A stretch of 64,000 bases of DNA from Candidatus Iainarchaeum sp. (GCA_016699555.1 CP064981.1:682001-746000), one strand, 5' to 3'. Counted from the stretch's first letter, positions 53,393 to 62,498 are shown. Program-made: numbers and translations. Notes: generated by a model from the sequence alone, not told the origin.

Positions 53393-55858
53393 ATGGAACA
53401 TGTTTCCCATCCCCTCATTAAACCAAGCAAGGTCGAACGAAGACTCTACCAAGAAGTCATCGCCGCGCAGGTCGTGGAACGCGGAAACACACTCGTTGTT
53501 GCCCCGACCGCATTAGGGAAGACCATCATCGCCGCACTCCTGAGCGCGCAACTCCTGCAACAGAATCCCGAGGGCAAAATCCTATTTCTTTCTCCAACCA
53601 AACCCCTTGCCGTGCAGCACAGCAATAGTTTGCGCGAGGTACTGGCGTTGCACCCGGAAACCATCAATGTCCTTACCGGCGCCAATTCTCCAGAGGAACG
53701 CCAGCGCATCTGGAATGAATCAACGATCATTTCGGCAACACCTCAAACCATCGAGAATGATCTGCTCACAGGAAAAACGTCACTGGAAAACGTCCAATTG
53801 CTCATTTTCGATGAGGCCCATCGCGCCGTCAAAGACTACAGTTATGTATTCCTCGCCAAAAAATACGCCGCGCTCGCATACGCCCCCGCAACGGAAAAGA
53901 AGAAGTCCAAAAAATACGTGCTGGCGCTGACGGCATCCCCTGGTAGCACGGAAGAAGACATCCAGGACGTGTGCAAGAACCTCTTCATCTCCCACGTCGT
54001 AGTCAAAACGCTCGAGGACGAGGATGTCAAACCCTACATGCATGACATCCATGTGGACTGGATCAAAGTCGCATTGCCCAGCGAATTCCAAGAAATCAAG
54101 ACCCAACTCCATGCATTCGTGAAAGAACAACTCATCTTCTTCAAGAAACTCGGATACGCCCAAAAGATGCACCTCCCATTCATCCGCAGCCGCGAATTGC
54201 TGGAATTGCAGACCCAGTTGCGCCAGGACATGATGCAGTACGGCCCCACAAAACCCCAACTCTACCAAGCCGTCTCGCGCGCGGCCGCGGTCATGAAAGT
54301 CTGGCACGCCATCACGCTGTTGGACTCGCAAGGCATCACGCCCTTGAATGATTACTTCGCCAAAATGAAAGAGGCCGCCAAGCAAAGCGGTAGCAGTAAG
54401 GCCGCCAAGCTCATCGTGGAAGACCTCGCCATGCGCCGTGCATTCGCCATCGGCGAACGCCTTTCCAACGAATCCATCGAACATCCCAAGCTGCACAAGC
54501 TCAAAGAAATCCTCGAACGCCAATTCAAGGAAAACCCCGAGTCGCGCGTGATCGTGTTCAACCACTACCGCGACAGCGTCACGTTCGTGTCCGAGGAACT
54601 CAACAAAATTGAAGGCATCCGCGCCGTACGCTTCATCGGGCAAGCCACGAAGAGTGTGAAAGACAAAGGGCTCTCGCAGAAGAACCAGATCAAGGTATTG
54701 CAAGCATTCAGGGATGGCACGCACAACACATTGGTGGCCAGCAGCGTAGCCGAAGAGGGGTTGGACATCCCATCCGTGGATTTGGTGATATTCTATGAGC
54801 CCGCTCCCAGCGAAATACGCCTCATCCAGCGCCGCGGAAGAACAGGAAGGAAGCACGACGGGAAAGTCATCATCCTCATGGCCGAAAAGACCATGGATGA
54901 AGCGATGTATTGGTCCGCGAAAAAGAAAGAGAAAGCCATGCACGACATCCTGCATACGCTCGCGCGCCAGACAGAGTCCATCGTTCCCGCAACCAAACAA
55001 ACATCCCCCATGCAACAAACCCTGCTCAAGTTCGCGGAAGAAAAGCTGGAGCGCATCCAAATCTATGTGGACCAGCGCGAGCAAGCATCGACCGTTATCA
55101 AAGCGCTATCGGAATACACCGACGTGGACGTGCACATGAAACAGCTCGAAGTCGGAGACTTCGTCATAGGCCCCGATGTAGTTATCGAACGCAAGGCCGT
55201 GGAAGACTTCCTCAGCAGCATACTGGATGGACGCCTGCTCGCGCAGCTCATGAACATGAGCCAAGCCTATGCGCGACCGCTGCTGTTGCTGGAAGGGAAG
55301 CCCGAAGAACTATTCATCACGCGCAACATCCATGAACATGCCATCATCGGAATGCTCTCTGCGATCGCGCTCACGTATCGCATTCCCATCCTCTTCACCA
55401 AAGACGCACGCGACACGGCGCGGTATGTGTATTTGATGGCCAAGCGGGAACAGATCAGCAAAGACAAAGAAATCCGCCTGCGCATGGGACGCAAAGGCCT
55501 TACGATGGAGGAACAGCAACAGTTCATCGTGGAAAGCCTGCCATCCGTGGGACCGAACCTGGCCAAATCACTATTGGAACACTTCGGAAGCATCCAAAAG
55601 ATATCCAATGCGAGCCTGGATGAATTGAAGGAAGTGGAAAAAATAGGCCCCAAGAAAGCACAAACCATCCTCAATGTACTCACAGAAAAATACGCTCCCA
55701 AAAAGCAAAAGCAAACACCTGCTGCTCCACTCACTCCCATGGAGCGCGCCAACAATGAAATGGACGCATTCGTGGAAGGAGAAATGGGCGAAACCCTCTC
55801 CCTCGAAGAAAACGAAGACATGCTGATGGGCCCTGCCGAAGAAGAGCCGCTGGATTAA
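53393..55858 (+). CDS. hef: Hef-type helicase/nuclease
   Basis: Hef acts on stalled replication forks. The 821 residues hold an SF2 helicase with Walker A PTALGKT (about 38-44), DEAH box IFDEAHRAV, helicase motifs in VIVFNHYRDS and QRRGRTGR, then an XPF-family nuclease domain with VDQRE (about 559-563) and IERKAVEDF (about 598-606), and a C-terminal tandem helix-hairpin-helix (LPSVGPNLAKSLL, VEKIGPKKAQTIL). All catalytic residues are present. ATG 53393 is chosen over TTG 53375; GGATTTAAAATAA (53348-53360) is the likely promoter. Its TAA overlaps the TAA of the convergent glycosyltransferase gene in TTAA (55855-55858). Confidence 0.93.
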   Translation: MEHVSHPLIKPSKVERRLYQEVIAAQVVERGNTLVVAPTALGKTIIAALLSAQLLQQNPEGKILFLSPTKPLAVQHSNSLREVLALHPETINVLTGANSPEERQRIWNESTIISATPQTIENDLLTGKTSLENVQLLIFDEAHRAVKDYSYVFLAKKYAALAYAPATEKKKSKKYVLALTASPGSTEEDIQDVCKNLFISHVVVKTLEDEDVKPYMHDIHVDWIKVALPSEFQEIKTQLHAFVKEQLIFFKKLGYAQKMHLPFIRSRELLELQTQLRQDMMQYGPTKPQLYQAVSRAAAVMKVWHAITLLDSQGITPLNDYFAKMKEAAKQSGSSKAAKLIVEDLAMRRAFAIGERLSNESIEHPKLHKLKEILERQFKENPESRVIVFNHYRDSVTFVSEELNKIEGIRAVRFIGQATKSVKDKGLSQKNQIKVLQAFRDGTHNTLVASSVAEEGLDIPSVDLVIFYEPAPSEIRLIQRRGRTGRKHDGKVIILMAEKTMDEAMYWSAKKKEKAMHDILHTLARQTESIVPATKQTSPMQQTLLKFAEEKLERIQIYVDQREQASTVIKALSEYTDVDVHMKQLEVGDFVIGPDVVIERKAVEDFLSSILDGRLLAQLMNMSQAYARPLLLLEGKPEELFITRNIHEHAIIGMLSAIALTYRIPILFTKDARDTARYVYLMAKREQISKDKEIRLRMGRKGLTMEEQQQFIVESLPSVGPNLAKSLLEHFGSIQKISNASLDELKEVEKIGPKKAQTILNVLTEKYAPKKQKQTPAAPLTPMERANNEMDAFVEGEMGETLSLEENEDMLMGPAEEEPLD

Positions 55859-57315
55859 CCTGCAATGAACTCCATCACCCGCGCATGATCGGATGCATAG
55901 GGCATGCGCAGGTGCGGGCAATTTTCCTGTTCCAGTATCCCAAGTTTTACGAACTGGCTCTCGAGCTCGCGCTGCCCGATGTACACATAGGTCGCGTTGA
56001 ATTGGCGCATGCGCTGCGAGAAGGTTTCGCAGGAAGAAGTCGAATGAACGGCCCACATCGCATCGATGCGCGCATCCAACTCGTGCGCGAACTCGAAGTA
56101 TCCGTCCACCACTTGGGGCAAGTGCGTGTAATAGGCGAGTGCATGCCCAACATCCCACATGCTCAAAACCGCTTCCCGGGGATGCGCATACGCGAACAAC
56201 CACTGCGCAGCCGCTTTCTCTCCCGGAAGAAAATTGGGAGCGGGCGTGCTCATCACGGCATAGATTGTGATAACGCCCAATAGCAGGAAAAGGACACCAA
56301 AGACCGCTACGGCTTTCTCGTCGCGATGGATGAGCTCCAACACGCGCATGAAACCATAGCCGGCCACAATGGCATAGAAGGGAAGCGCAAACACCATCAT
56401 GCGCGTGCCCAGCATCCCGATGGCCAGCGTGAGGACGAGCCACAGGAGCAGCGGAAAAGGCATTTTCTTCCATTGCGTAAAAGCGAAAAAGAAAAACGCC
56501 CATGCTAGGGGAAACAACAAGAAGAAGTCCAGCAATTGGAAGCGTGCGAACTCCGAGGCGGAAAGCGCCACGTGGGAGGCATAATTGGAGAGCGCAAGCC
56601 CTTGCAATTGCAGCCAAACGACAAACACCCCCAACATCCCCAGCAGCGCAACAGGAATGAGCGGGGAAGCGGTTTCTTTACGAATCAGGCTTGCAACGAA
56701 TAAACTTCCCAGCAGCGCAGCTAACACCACGGCAGAAAGGGGGTGCAATAACACCAATACCACACTCACCAGCAACGCCATCACACTACGGCGTTGCAAC
56801 CAGAGCAAGAGGATGAAGGGAATGAGCGTTGTCGCCAATCCATCCGGACGCAAAAAACCACTCGTACGCAACACGCTGATGCTGCACAACACCGCGAAGA
56901 GCGCGGATGCCAGCGCAATCCCATTGGATTTCGACCAGTGACGCGCCAACAAGAAAACGCTCACCCCAAATAGCGCACCGACAATGATGCCCAACCACTT
57001 GTAAGCAATCTCAACCGGCAAACCGGAAAAAATGCTCGTGGCGGCGATCAATAGATGCAGGAGTGGGGGATAGGAATAGATCCTTCCCTGCTCCGAAAGC
57101 GCATCCCATAGCGGCAACGCGTGCGTGTCGATGATCTGTTGGGCCATGCGCGCGTGGAAAAACGCATCGGGATCCGAAAACTCGGCGAACTGCAGCGGAA
57201 CGCTGCGCACCAACACCCCCAACAAAAATATCAGCAGCAATAAGATGGGAATGAATCGCGGCGATTCGAGCATGGACAAGAAAGCATGTGCCTTGGATGG
57301 AGCGGAAGCAGGCAT
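55855..57315 (-). CDS. STT3/GT-C-like membrane glycosyltransferase
   Basis: The 486-residue protein has about 11-12 membrane helices. The first extracytoplasmic loop carries SDPDAFFHARMAQQI, matching the DxD-type metal site plus following HxR of STT3/GT-C enzymes. The C-terminal soluble part starts with SMWDVGHALAYY, comparable to the WWDYG region of oligosaccharyltransferase STT3. It is shorter than most STT3, so it could be another GT-C transferase using a lipid-linked sugar. It may glycosylate surface proteins such as the giant ones. ATG 57315 is chosen over 57354: the start then lies 4 bases after the upstream cgi121 stop. Confidence 0.7.
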   Translation of the reverse strand: MPASAPSKAHAFLSMLESPRFIPILLLLIFLLGVLVRSVPLQFAEFSDPDAFFHARMAQQIIDTHALPLWDALSEQGRIYSYPPLLHLLIAATSIFSGLPVEIAYKWLGIIVGALFGVSVFLLARHWSKSNGIALASALFAVLCSISVLRTSGFLRPDGLATTLIPFILLLWLQRRSVMALLVSVVLVLLHPLSAVVLAALLGSLFVASLIRKETASPLIPVALLGMLGVFVVWLQLQGLALSNYASHVALSASEFARFQLLDFFLLFPLAWAFFFFAFTQWKKMPFPLLLWLVLTLAIGMLGTRMMVFALPFYAIVAGYGFMRVLELIHRDEKAVAVFGVLFLLLGVITIYAVMSTPAPNFLPGEKAAAQWLFAYAHPREAVLSMWDVGHALAYYTHLPQVVDGYFEFAHELDARIDAMWAVHSTSSCETFSQRMRQFNATYVYIGQRELESQFVKLGILEQENCPHLRMPYASDHARVMEFIAG

Positions 57316-57319
57316 GACA

Positions 57320-57832
57320 TCACGACTCAAACAATGCACTGCGCTCGAGCGCAAAAGATTCCTTATCCAACGGCCACGCCTTTGATGGGCGGATGGTTTG
57401 TCCCCACGTCACTTTCTTCGAAGCGATGCCCAATGATTTGCATAGTGCGGGGATGAAACTCTTGGGGAGCGCGGAAAGGTTTCCCACGAAAACGAGCACA
57501 ATCTCTTGCTTGCCGGACTTGATCCCAACGCGGTCTTGCGCATCCGGTATCTGCCGCACCCCGGCGAGGTGGCATAATAGTTCCATCTCGGGTTTCTTGG
57601 CATGCATGGTGTTGGACTTCCATGCATTGAACGACGCGAACGCCGCCCAGCCCAGGTGGTGCTTCCCGGCAACGCCGGAAGGAGAAAAAACCTGGAAAAA
57701 ACCCTCAATTCCAGAGGGCAACTCAGAATATAGCTTTTTAAGCCATTCCTGGGAGGCTTTGGTAGTTATTGTTCCTTCGCAATAGCAAAGGCCATCTTTT
57801 CCGTTGGGGAAAACCATACGCGAAAGGGGCAT
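57320..57832 (-). CDS. cgi121: KEOPS complex subunit Cgi121
   Basis: KEOPS makes the t6A modification at position 37 of ANN-decoding tRNAs; Cgi121 binds the tRNA. The 170-residue protein matches the small Cgi121 family: GKHHLGWAAFASFNAWKSNT, then MELLCHLAGVRQIPDAQDRVGI and a strand QEIVLVFVGN. ATG 57832 is chosen because the reverse-strand GTTTTAAATCC (about 57853-57863) is 27 bases upstream. The other KEOPS genes are not in the window. It is divergent from the S8e gene and appears cotranscribed with the membrane glycosyltransferase downstream. Confidence 0.8.
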   Translation of the reverse strand: MPLSRMVFPNGKDGLCYCEGTITTKASQEWLKKLYSELPSGIEGFFQVFSPSGVAGKHHLGWAAFASFNAWKSNTMHAKKPEMELLCHLAGVRQIPDAQDRVGIKSGKQEIVLVFVGNLSALPKSFIPALCKSLGIASKKVTWGQTIRPSKAWPLDKESFALERSALFES

Positions 57833-57849
57833 ATGCTGAATAGGGACAA

Positions 57850-57864
57850 ACACGGATTTAAAAC
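57850..57864. promoter_or_regulatory. Shared divergent TATA element, cgi121 / S8e
   Basis: GGATTTAAAACACGG contains a palindromic TTTAAA lying 27 bases from the minus-strand ATG (57832) and about 23 bases from the plus-strand ATG (57881). One element can therefore serve two leaderless genes. Only 48 bases separate the two start codons. Confidence 0.5.
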
Positions 57865-57880
57865 ACGGGGATTGAAACAC

Positions 57881-58399
57881 ATGACGCAATGGCATCTGAA
57901 AAGCGCACGCAAAGAAACCGGCGGATTACGCAATAGCGTAAACGGCAAGACCAAACGCCTCTACACCAAGGGCGGAGACTTCACTACGACCACGATGGCC
58001 GACGCCAGCGAGATGTTGGTCGCCGCAGGAAGAGGAAAGACCTCCAAAGCCAAGTTGCGCAAAGCCTCTGTTGCCAATGTGACCGATCCCAAGAGCAAGA
58101 AGACCACTAAAATGAAAATCATCTGGGTCCACGAAAACAAAGCCAACCGCTTGTACGTGAGACGAAACATCATCACGAAAGGCACGGAAATCGAAGTCGA
58201 AGCCAATGGCAGCAAACACTATGCCCAAGTGACTTCACGCCCCGGACAAGATGGAAGCGTCAACGCCGTGTTGCGCGACACCGCACCTGCATCGGTTGAA
58301 GCCAAGGCCGCAAAAGCAGCCAAAACCAGCAGCAACAAGAAAACCGCTGCAGCCACCCCTGCACCCGCAGCCAAAGCAAAGAAAGCAGAAAAGAAATAA
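57881..58399 (+). CDS. rps8e: 30S ribosomal protein S8e
   Basis: The 172-residue protein matches archaeal S8e: WHLKSARKETGGLRNSVNGK at the N-terminus, KASVANVTDPKSKKTTKMKI in the middle and GTEIEVEA near the end of the conserved part. The last about 45 residues form an Ala/Lys-rich extension (TPAPAAKAKKAEKK) not found in most archaeal S8e. ATG 57881 is preferred over the upstream frame. It is followed by a hairpin at 58408-58429. Confidence 0.93.
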   Translation: MTQWHLKSARKETGGLRNSVNGKTKRLYTKGGDFTTTTMADASEMLVAAGRGKTSKAKLRKASVANVTDPKSKKTTKMKIIWVHENKANRLYVRRNIITKGTEIEVEANGSKHYAQVTSRPGQDGSVNAVLRDTAPASVEAKAAKAAKTSSNKKTAAATPAPAAKAKKAEKK

Positions 58400-58407
58400 T
58401 TCCAAAA

Positions 58408-58429
58408 CCAAGGCCCGAAAGGGCTTTGG
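58408..58429 (+). terminator. Hairpin after S8e
   Basis: CCAAGGCCC and GGGCTTTGG form a 9-bp stem (one G-T pair) around a GAAA tetraloop, 9 bases after the S8e stop. A short T-rich word (ATTTTAG) follows at about 58439-58445. It is a likely terminator or stabilising 3' hairpin. The next gene converges. Confidence 0.5.
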
Positions 58430-58459
58430 AGTTCTCTGATTTTAGAGTTAACCAACTGG

Positions 58460-59527
58460 TTATGCAACAGTGACTGGATAGCCATGAACTCCATTGACGT
58501 AAGGATTCATTTCCCCTTTTGAAGTTGTTTCGATAAAAGTCTGAACTTTTCCAGTATCAACGTAAACGATTACATGATTAATCTTCTCTGGGCTTTTTGG
58601 ATTATCACCATCAATATAATACAATTTTACCTCCCAATTTGGGTCTACTGCCTTCAATAAACTTGCCATTAAAATTGAAGTATCTTCACAATCTCCGCCG
58701 CCACCTGTTAATGTTTCAATTGGGTAACGCGGGGTTTCCTTTATTTCTTTCACATACACTGGCCCTTGCTTGATTATGTTAAACAGCTCCTCAATTATTG
58801 CATAGTCATCAGTCGCAGCATCTTTGATTGGTTTTACTACATTAATAAATGGTCCAGAATTAATAAAAAACGTATAATCATAAAAATTTTCATTAACTCC
58901 ATTGAGATTAATATTAATTCTTGGAATTGAGTTCTCGTTCTCGAATTCTTTGACGCTCCGCAGAGTTGAGCTCAGATAATTTTCACAATTTACGTTAACT
59001 CCTGCAGCTACCATCGCATTACAAAAATTAACATAATTATTGTATATAGAATACTGCTCCTGAATTATTTCAGGAGCTAAAGTACGGAGGTATTCGCCGC
59101 GAAAATAACTCCTTTCATAACTTTCAATAGGCAGGGTCCACGTCTCGATATCGCCCGATAACAATTTGAATGAAAACTCAAATTGACGACCATGAATTAA
59201 AGTATAAGGTGGGTTCACGCCAGAATCAACAGGCAGAACAGTAAGTATTCTTGGGTTATTGTTGTTTAATTTATTATATTCTTCTTCTAATCGATTTTTT
59301 TGATCTTTCACTACTGCAAGTTCAGATTTTAGCTGGGTTATTTCATCAGGCAGATTATTAGCATCAACGGGGCTGTTTTTCGACCCATTAAAGGATAGTG
59401 AAACAATATAGAAAAATGAACCAACCAATAGAAATGTAATAATGAGAAATACTGCCAATGAGTGTTTGTGTAAAATCAGCCTAATTTGTTCATTAATTAT
59501 CTTCATCTCATTATTATCAGCCTTCAT
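58460..59527 (-). CDS. Membrane-anchored transglutaminase-like protein, AT-rich, probably acquired
   Basis: The 355-residue protein has an N-terminal membrane helix (about 23-45), a coiled coil (LKSELAVVKDQKNRLEEEYN) and a C-terminal transglutaminase-like papain fold with Cys280 in GGGGDCEDTS, His318 in NHVIVYVD and an acidic residue in FIETTSKGEMNPY. Such domains hydrolyse or crosslink peptides; the extracytoplasmic position suggests action on surface proteins. The gene is clearly more AT-rich than its neighbours, with codons ending in A or T and many Asn/Ile/Lys, suggesting transfer from an AT-rich archaeon. TTAAAATC (about 59550-59558) is 27 bases before the ATG. Confidence 0.8.
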   Translation of the reverse strand: MKADNNEMKIINEQIRLILHKHSLAVFLIITFLLVGSFFYIVSLSFNGSKNSPVDANNLPDEITQLKSELAVVKDQKNRLEEEYNKLNNNNPRILTVLPVDSGVNPPYTLIHGRQFEFSFKLLSGDIETWTLPIESYERSYFRGEYLRTLAPEIIQEQYSIYNNYVNFCNAMVAAGVNVNCENYLSSTLRSVKEFENENSIPRININLNGVNENFYDYTFFINSGPFINVVKPIKDAATDDYAIIEELFNIIKQGPVYVKEIKETPRYPIETLTGGGGDCEDTSILMASLLKAVDPNWEVKLYYIDGDNPKSPEKINHVIVYVDTGKVQTFIETTSKGEMNPYVNGVHGYPVTVA

Positions 59528-59619
59528 ATCAGGGACACCAAACTATAGATTTTAATCAAAGCAGCACACAACCCCTCGATTTTTGCACCAATTTTTCGAG
59601 TGCACTATTTAAGCTTCGG

Positions 59620-59690
59620 ATACTTTATTTATAAAGAAAACAACCTCGTTTATATATAAGGTCAGCCCCATATATTATATCGACTCGTTC
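59620..59690 (+). promoter_or_regulatory. Multiple TATA-like boxes upstream of TFB
   Basis: Three strong AT boxes precede the transcription factor gene: TTTATTTATAAAG (about 59626-59638), TTTATATATAAGG (about 59650-59662) and CATATATTATATCG (about 59669-59682). Starts would lie about 75-115 bases before the ATG, giving a leader that ends with GGTGATC (59766-59772). The TFB gene may be transcribed from several starts or regulate itself. Confidence 0.4.
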
Positions 59691-59735
59691 TTGTGATACT
59701 TCTCTTCCGTGAAAGCGGGAAATATCCCATGCGTG

Positions 59736-59752
59736 AGTGAGCCCATATCCCA
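59736..59752 (+). other. Intergenic motif AGTGAGCCCATATCCCA (copy 3 of 3)
   Basis: It shares GTGAGCCCAT and CCCA with the copies at 16127 and 48804, with two extra bases. It lies in the leader of the TFB gene, 26 bases before the ATG. Function unknown. Confidence 0.3.
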
Positions 59753-59778
59753 CAAACCAACCCCAGGTGATCCCCTGA

Positions 59779-60687
59779 ATGTCTAACCTCGTCTGCCCTG
59801 AATGCGGAAGCACCAAAGTAAGAAAAGACTCCGAGAAAGGAGAAGTCGTTTGCCAGCAGTGCGGACTCATCGTTTCGGAAGATGAAATGGATTTTGGAAA
59901 GGAATGGAGAACCTTCGACGGAGACGGATTCGAAGACTCTGCTCGTACGGGCTCCCCAATGAAGTATGTCAAGCTCAACAAAGGGCTTGTCACCATGATC
60001 GACCGCCGCGGATCGGACTCGCGCGGAAACAAATTATCATCTAAATCCAAAGCCCAAATGTATCGCCTCATCAAGTGGCACAAACGCGCGAGCATTTCCT
60101 CGAGCATGCAGCGTAATTTGAGCATTGCCTTGACGGAATTGCGTCGTGTCGCATCCTACCTCAACATCCCAGAGCAGCTCGTTGAAGCCGCTGCATTGCT
60201 TTACAGAAAGACCGTGAAGAAAGGACTCATCCGCGGACGCTTAATCGAAGCCGTGGTTGCAGCTGTCTTGTACACGGTATGTAGAACCTACCAGGTCCCC
60301 CGTACTCTGAACGAAATGGCCGAAGCCTCCGGTCTCACGAAGAAAGAAATCGGCAGAACCTACCGCTTCCTCGTGAGAGAACTGAAATTGGAAGTTCCGC
60401 TGACGAATCCCATCCACTACATCCCCCGCTTCGCTTCCGAGCTCAATTTGAGCGGTGAAGTCCAAGAAGAAGGACGCAAGATCTTGGAAGACGCCATCGG
60501 AAAAGGACTCATCTCCGGACGCGGTCCAACGGGCGTTGCAGCTGCAGCGGTTTACATCGCCGGCCTCCTGAAGGGAGAACGCCGCACGCAAAAAGAAGTG
60601 GCCAACGTTGCAGGTGTGACCGAAGTCACGATCCGCAATCGTTACCGCGAATTGAAGAAACGCTTGGACATTGAAGTCTCGGCGTAA
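59779..60687 (+). CDS. tfb: Transcription initiation factor B (TFB)
   Basis: TFB bridges the TATA-bound TBP and RNA polymerase. The 302 residues have an N-terminal zinc ribbon (CPECGSTKV, CQQCGLIV), the B-reader/linker (EWRTFDGDG through RTGSPM), and two cyclin folds (about 105-200 and 205-300) with the recognition helix of the second repeat VTEVTIRNRYREL. Length is normal. The ATG is preceded by GGTGATC. This is the only TFB gene in the window. Confidence 0.96.
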   Translation: MSNLVCPECGSTKVRKDSEKGEVVCQQCGLIVSEDEMDFGKEWRTFDGDGFEDSARTGSPMKYVKLNKGLVTMIDRRGSDSRGNKLSSKSKAQMYRLIKWHKRASISSSMQRNLSIALTELRRVASYLNIPEQLVEAAALLYRKTVKKGLIRGRLIEAVVAAVLYTVCRTYQVPRTLNEMAEASGLTKKEIGRTYRFLVRELKLEVPLTNPIHYIPRFASELNLSGEVQEEGRKILEDAIGKGLISGRGPTGVAAAAVYIAGLLKGERRTQKEVANVAGVTEVTIRNRYRELKKRLDIEVSA

Positions 60688-60770
60688 GCATACACCATTA
60701 AGCCGGTTGGAGGAAATGCCCTCCAACCCCAATTTCTTTCAACACCACCTATTTTGTGAATGAAAAGGCA

Positions 60771-62498
60771 TTATAGCCATTCCTGCCGCGAATGATGGGT
60801 TTCTCTTTCTTCCAATAAGCGTTCCTTCAGCCTCACCATGTCCACGGGACGCAAAGGCTTGCCCGTATCGAGATAGTGCTCCACGTTCTCCGTAAAGACG
60901 TGCCCGCCAATGATTTCGCTCAACACCACGTAGTCCGCGCCCGCCTTGTAGAGTTCCCATGCATCCTCATAGTAGCTTGCCTTCACGAACACGGGAACCT
61001 TCGGGTGGGTGCGTTTGAGGTAGTTGAGTACGAATTTTGCCTCTTCCTCATCCGGCATCGTGCACACCACGAGACGTGCTTTTTCCACGTGCAAGTGGTC
61101 CAATATTTCGGTGTTGTGCGCATTCCCATAAACGCTCATCATCCCCTTTTTACGGAAGAATTGGACCACATTGGGGTCGTGATCCACCACCACAATGGGA
61201 TAGCTCTTGCCCAGGTTCAACGCCATATGTTTTCCCGTCCTTCCACCGCCGAGGACGATGATGTGATGGTGGAGTTTCTTCTCGGAGACATGCTGCAGCG
61301 CCTTCAGCTTGCGCGAGAACAGCTCATAATTGGAGAAGAACTTGAGCTTCGACGATTTCTTCAACGACTCCACGATGCGCGGACCGTGTTCCATCATGTA
61401 GGGGGTTACCGCCATGGAAAAAGCCGCGAGCATGATCGTGAACGAATACTCAGCAGGAGGGATGACGGCGGAATTCTTTCCCTGCACCAACAAAATCAGC
61501 GAGAACTCGGACATCTGCAGCAACCCAAACGCCACTTTAGAAGCAGTGTTGGTCCCATAACCCGCGATTTGGGTAATCACATAGAATACGAGTGGTTTGA
61601 GGATGAACAGCAGCAAAATAATCGAAACCACATACGAGAGCGGAACGCTTCCCACATTGAAATCTAATTGCGTCCCTAATGCAACGAAAAAGAGCATCAC
61701 AAAGAAATCCCGCAGCCCGCGCATGGAGCTAGCGGCTTCGACGTTGTAGGGGAGGCGCGCAATCGCTAAGCCCCCTAAAAATGCACCAATCGCCAGCGAG
61801 AGCTGCAAGAAATAGGCCAATCCGATGAATGCGAAGCATGTCGCGAGCGCGGTGAGATACAACAACTCGCTGCTATGCGCGGCGCTGGCATAGAGCTTGG
61901 GAAAAGCCATCTTGGAAAGCAAAATAAGCGCACCGATGAGCACGATCCCTTTCAAGGCCAGCAATTCAAAATAACCGATATTCAGCGAGCTCACATCCGC
62001 CGCGAGCAAGGGAAGCGCGAGGATTACGGCTAAATCCTGCACCAGCAGGAAACCCAATATCAGCTGCCCATGCAGGGAATGGAGCATCTTCTTGTCCTGG
62101 AGGAGCTTTACCACCAGCATCGTTGAGGAAAGCGCCACGGCCAACCCCACATAGAGCCCCGCCTGCAATCCGATGGAGGGCAGGACAAAGAGGACGATGA
62201 GGATCGTAAGCAGGATCTGGGCAAAACCGCCGATCAATAGCGTGGGACCCGAACGCAAGAATTTGAGCAAATCGGTTTCCGCTCCCACCGTGAAGAGGAG
62301 AAAAATGATCCCCAATTCCGAAACGAGCGCAATCTCTTCCGGGGAATTGATCAATTTCAATCCCGCTGGACCCACAATAATTCCCGCGAGCAAATAACCC
62401 AGCAGCGCCGGTTGCTTGAACCAGCGCGCGATGAACAATGAAAAGGCCGCCGCCACAATCATGAACCCCAGCGTCAGCAAAATAGAAAGCTCGGCCAT
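60771..62498 (-). CDS. Kef/CPA2-type cation:proton antiporter with RCK domain
   Basis: The 575-residue protein has about 12 membrane helices of the CPA2 family (QPALLGYLLAGIIVGPAGLK; FLLVQDLAVILALPL) that exchange Na+ or K+ for H+. It ends with a cytoplasmic RCK/TrkA-N Rossmann domain (HHIIVLGGGRTGKHMALNLG, VVVDHDPNVV) that senses nucleotide. The frame is open to 62612, but ATG 62498 gives a normal start, and CATTTATAACC (about 62520-62530) lies 27 bases upstream. It converges with the TFB gene. Confidence 0.92.
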   Translation of the reverse strand: MAELSILLTLGFMIVAAAFSLFIARWFKQPALLGYLLAGIIVGPAGLKLINSPEEIALVSELGIIFLLFTVGAETDLLKFLRSGPTLLIGGFAQILLTILIVLFVLPSIGLQAGLYVGLAVALSSTMLVVKLLQDKKMLHSLHGQLILGFLLVQDLAVILALPLLAADVSSLNIGYFELLALKGIVLIGALILLSKMAFPKLYASAAHSSELLYLTALATCFAFIGLAYFLQLSLAIGAFLGGLAIARLPYNVEAASSMRGLRDFFVMLFFVALGTQLDFNVGSVPLSYVVSIILLLFILKPLVFYVITQIAGYGTNTASKVAFGLLQMSEFSLILLVQGKNSAVIPPAEYSFTIMLAAFSMAVTPYMMEHGPRIVESLKKSSKLKFFSNYELFSRKLKALQHVSEKKLHHHIIVLGGGRTGKHMALNLGKSYPIVVVDHDPNVVQFFRKKGMMSVYGNAHNTEILDHLHVEKARLVVCTMPDEEEAKFVLNYLKRTHPKVPVFVKASYYEDAWELYKAGADYVVLSEIIGGHVFTENVEHYLDTGKPLRPVDMVRLKERLLEERETHHSRQEWL

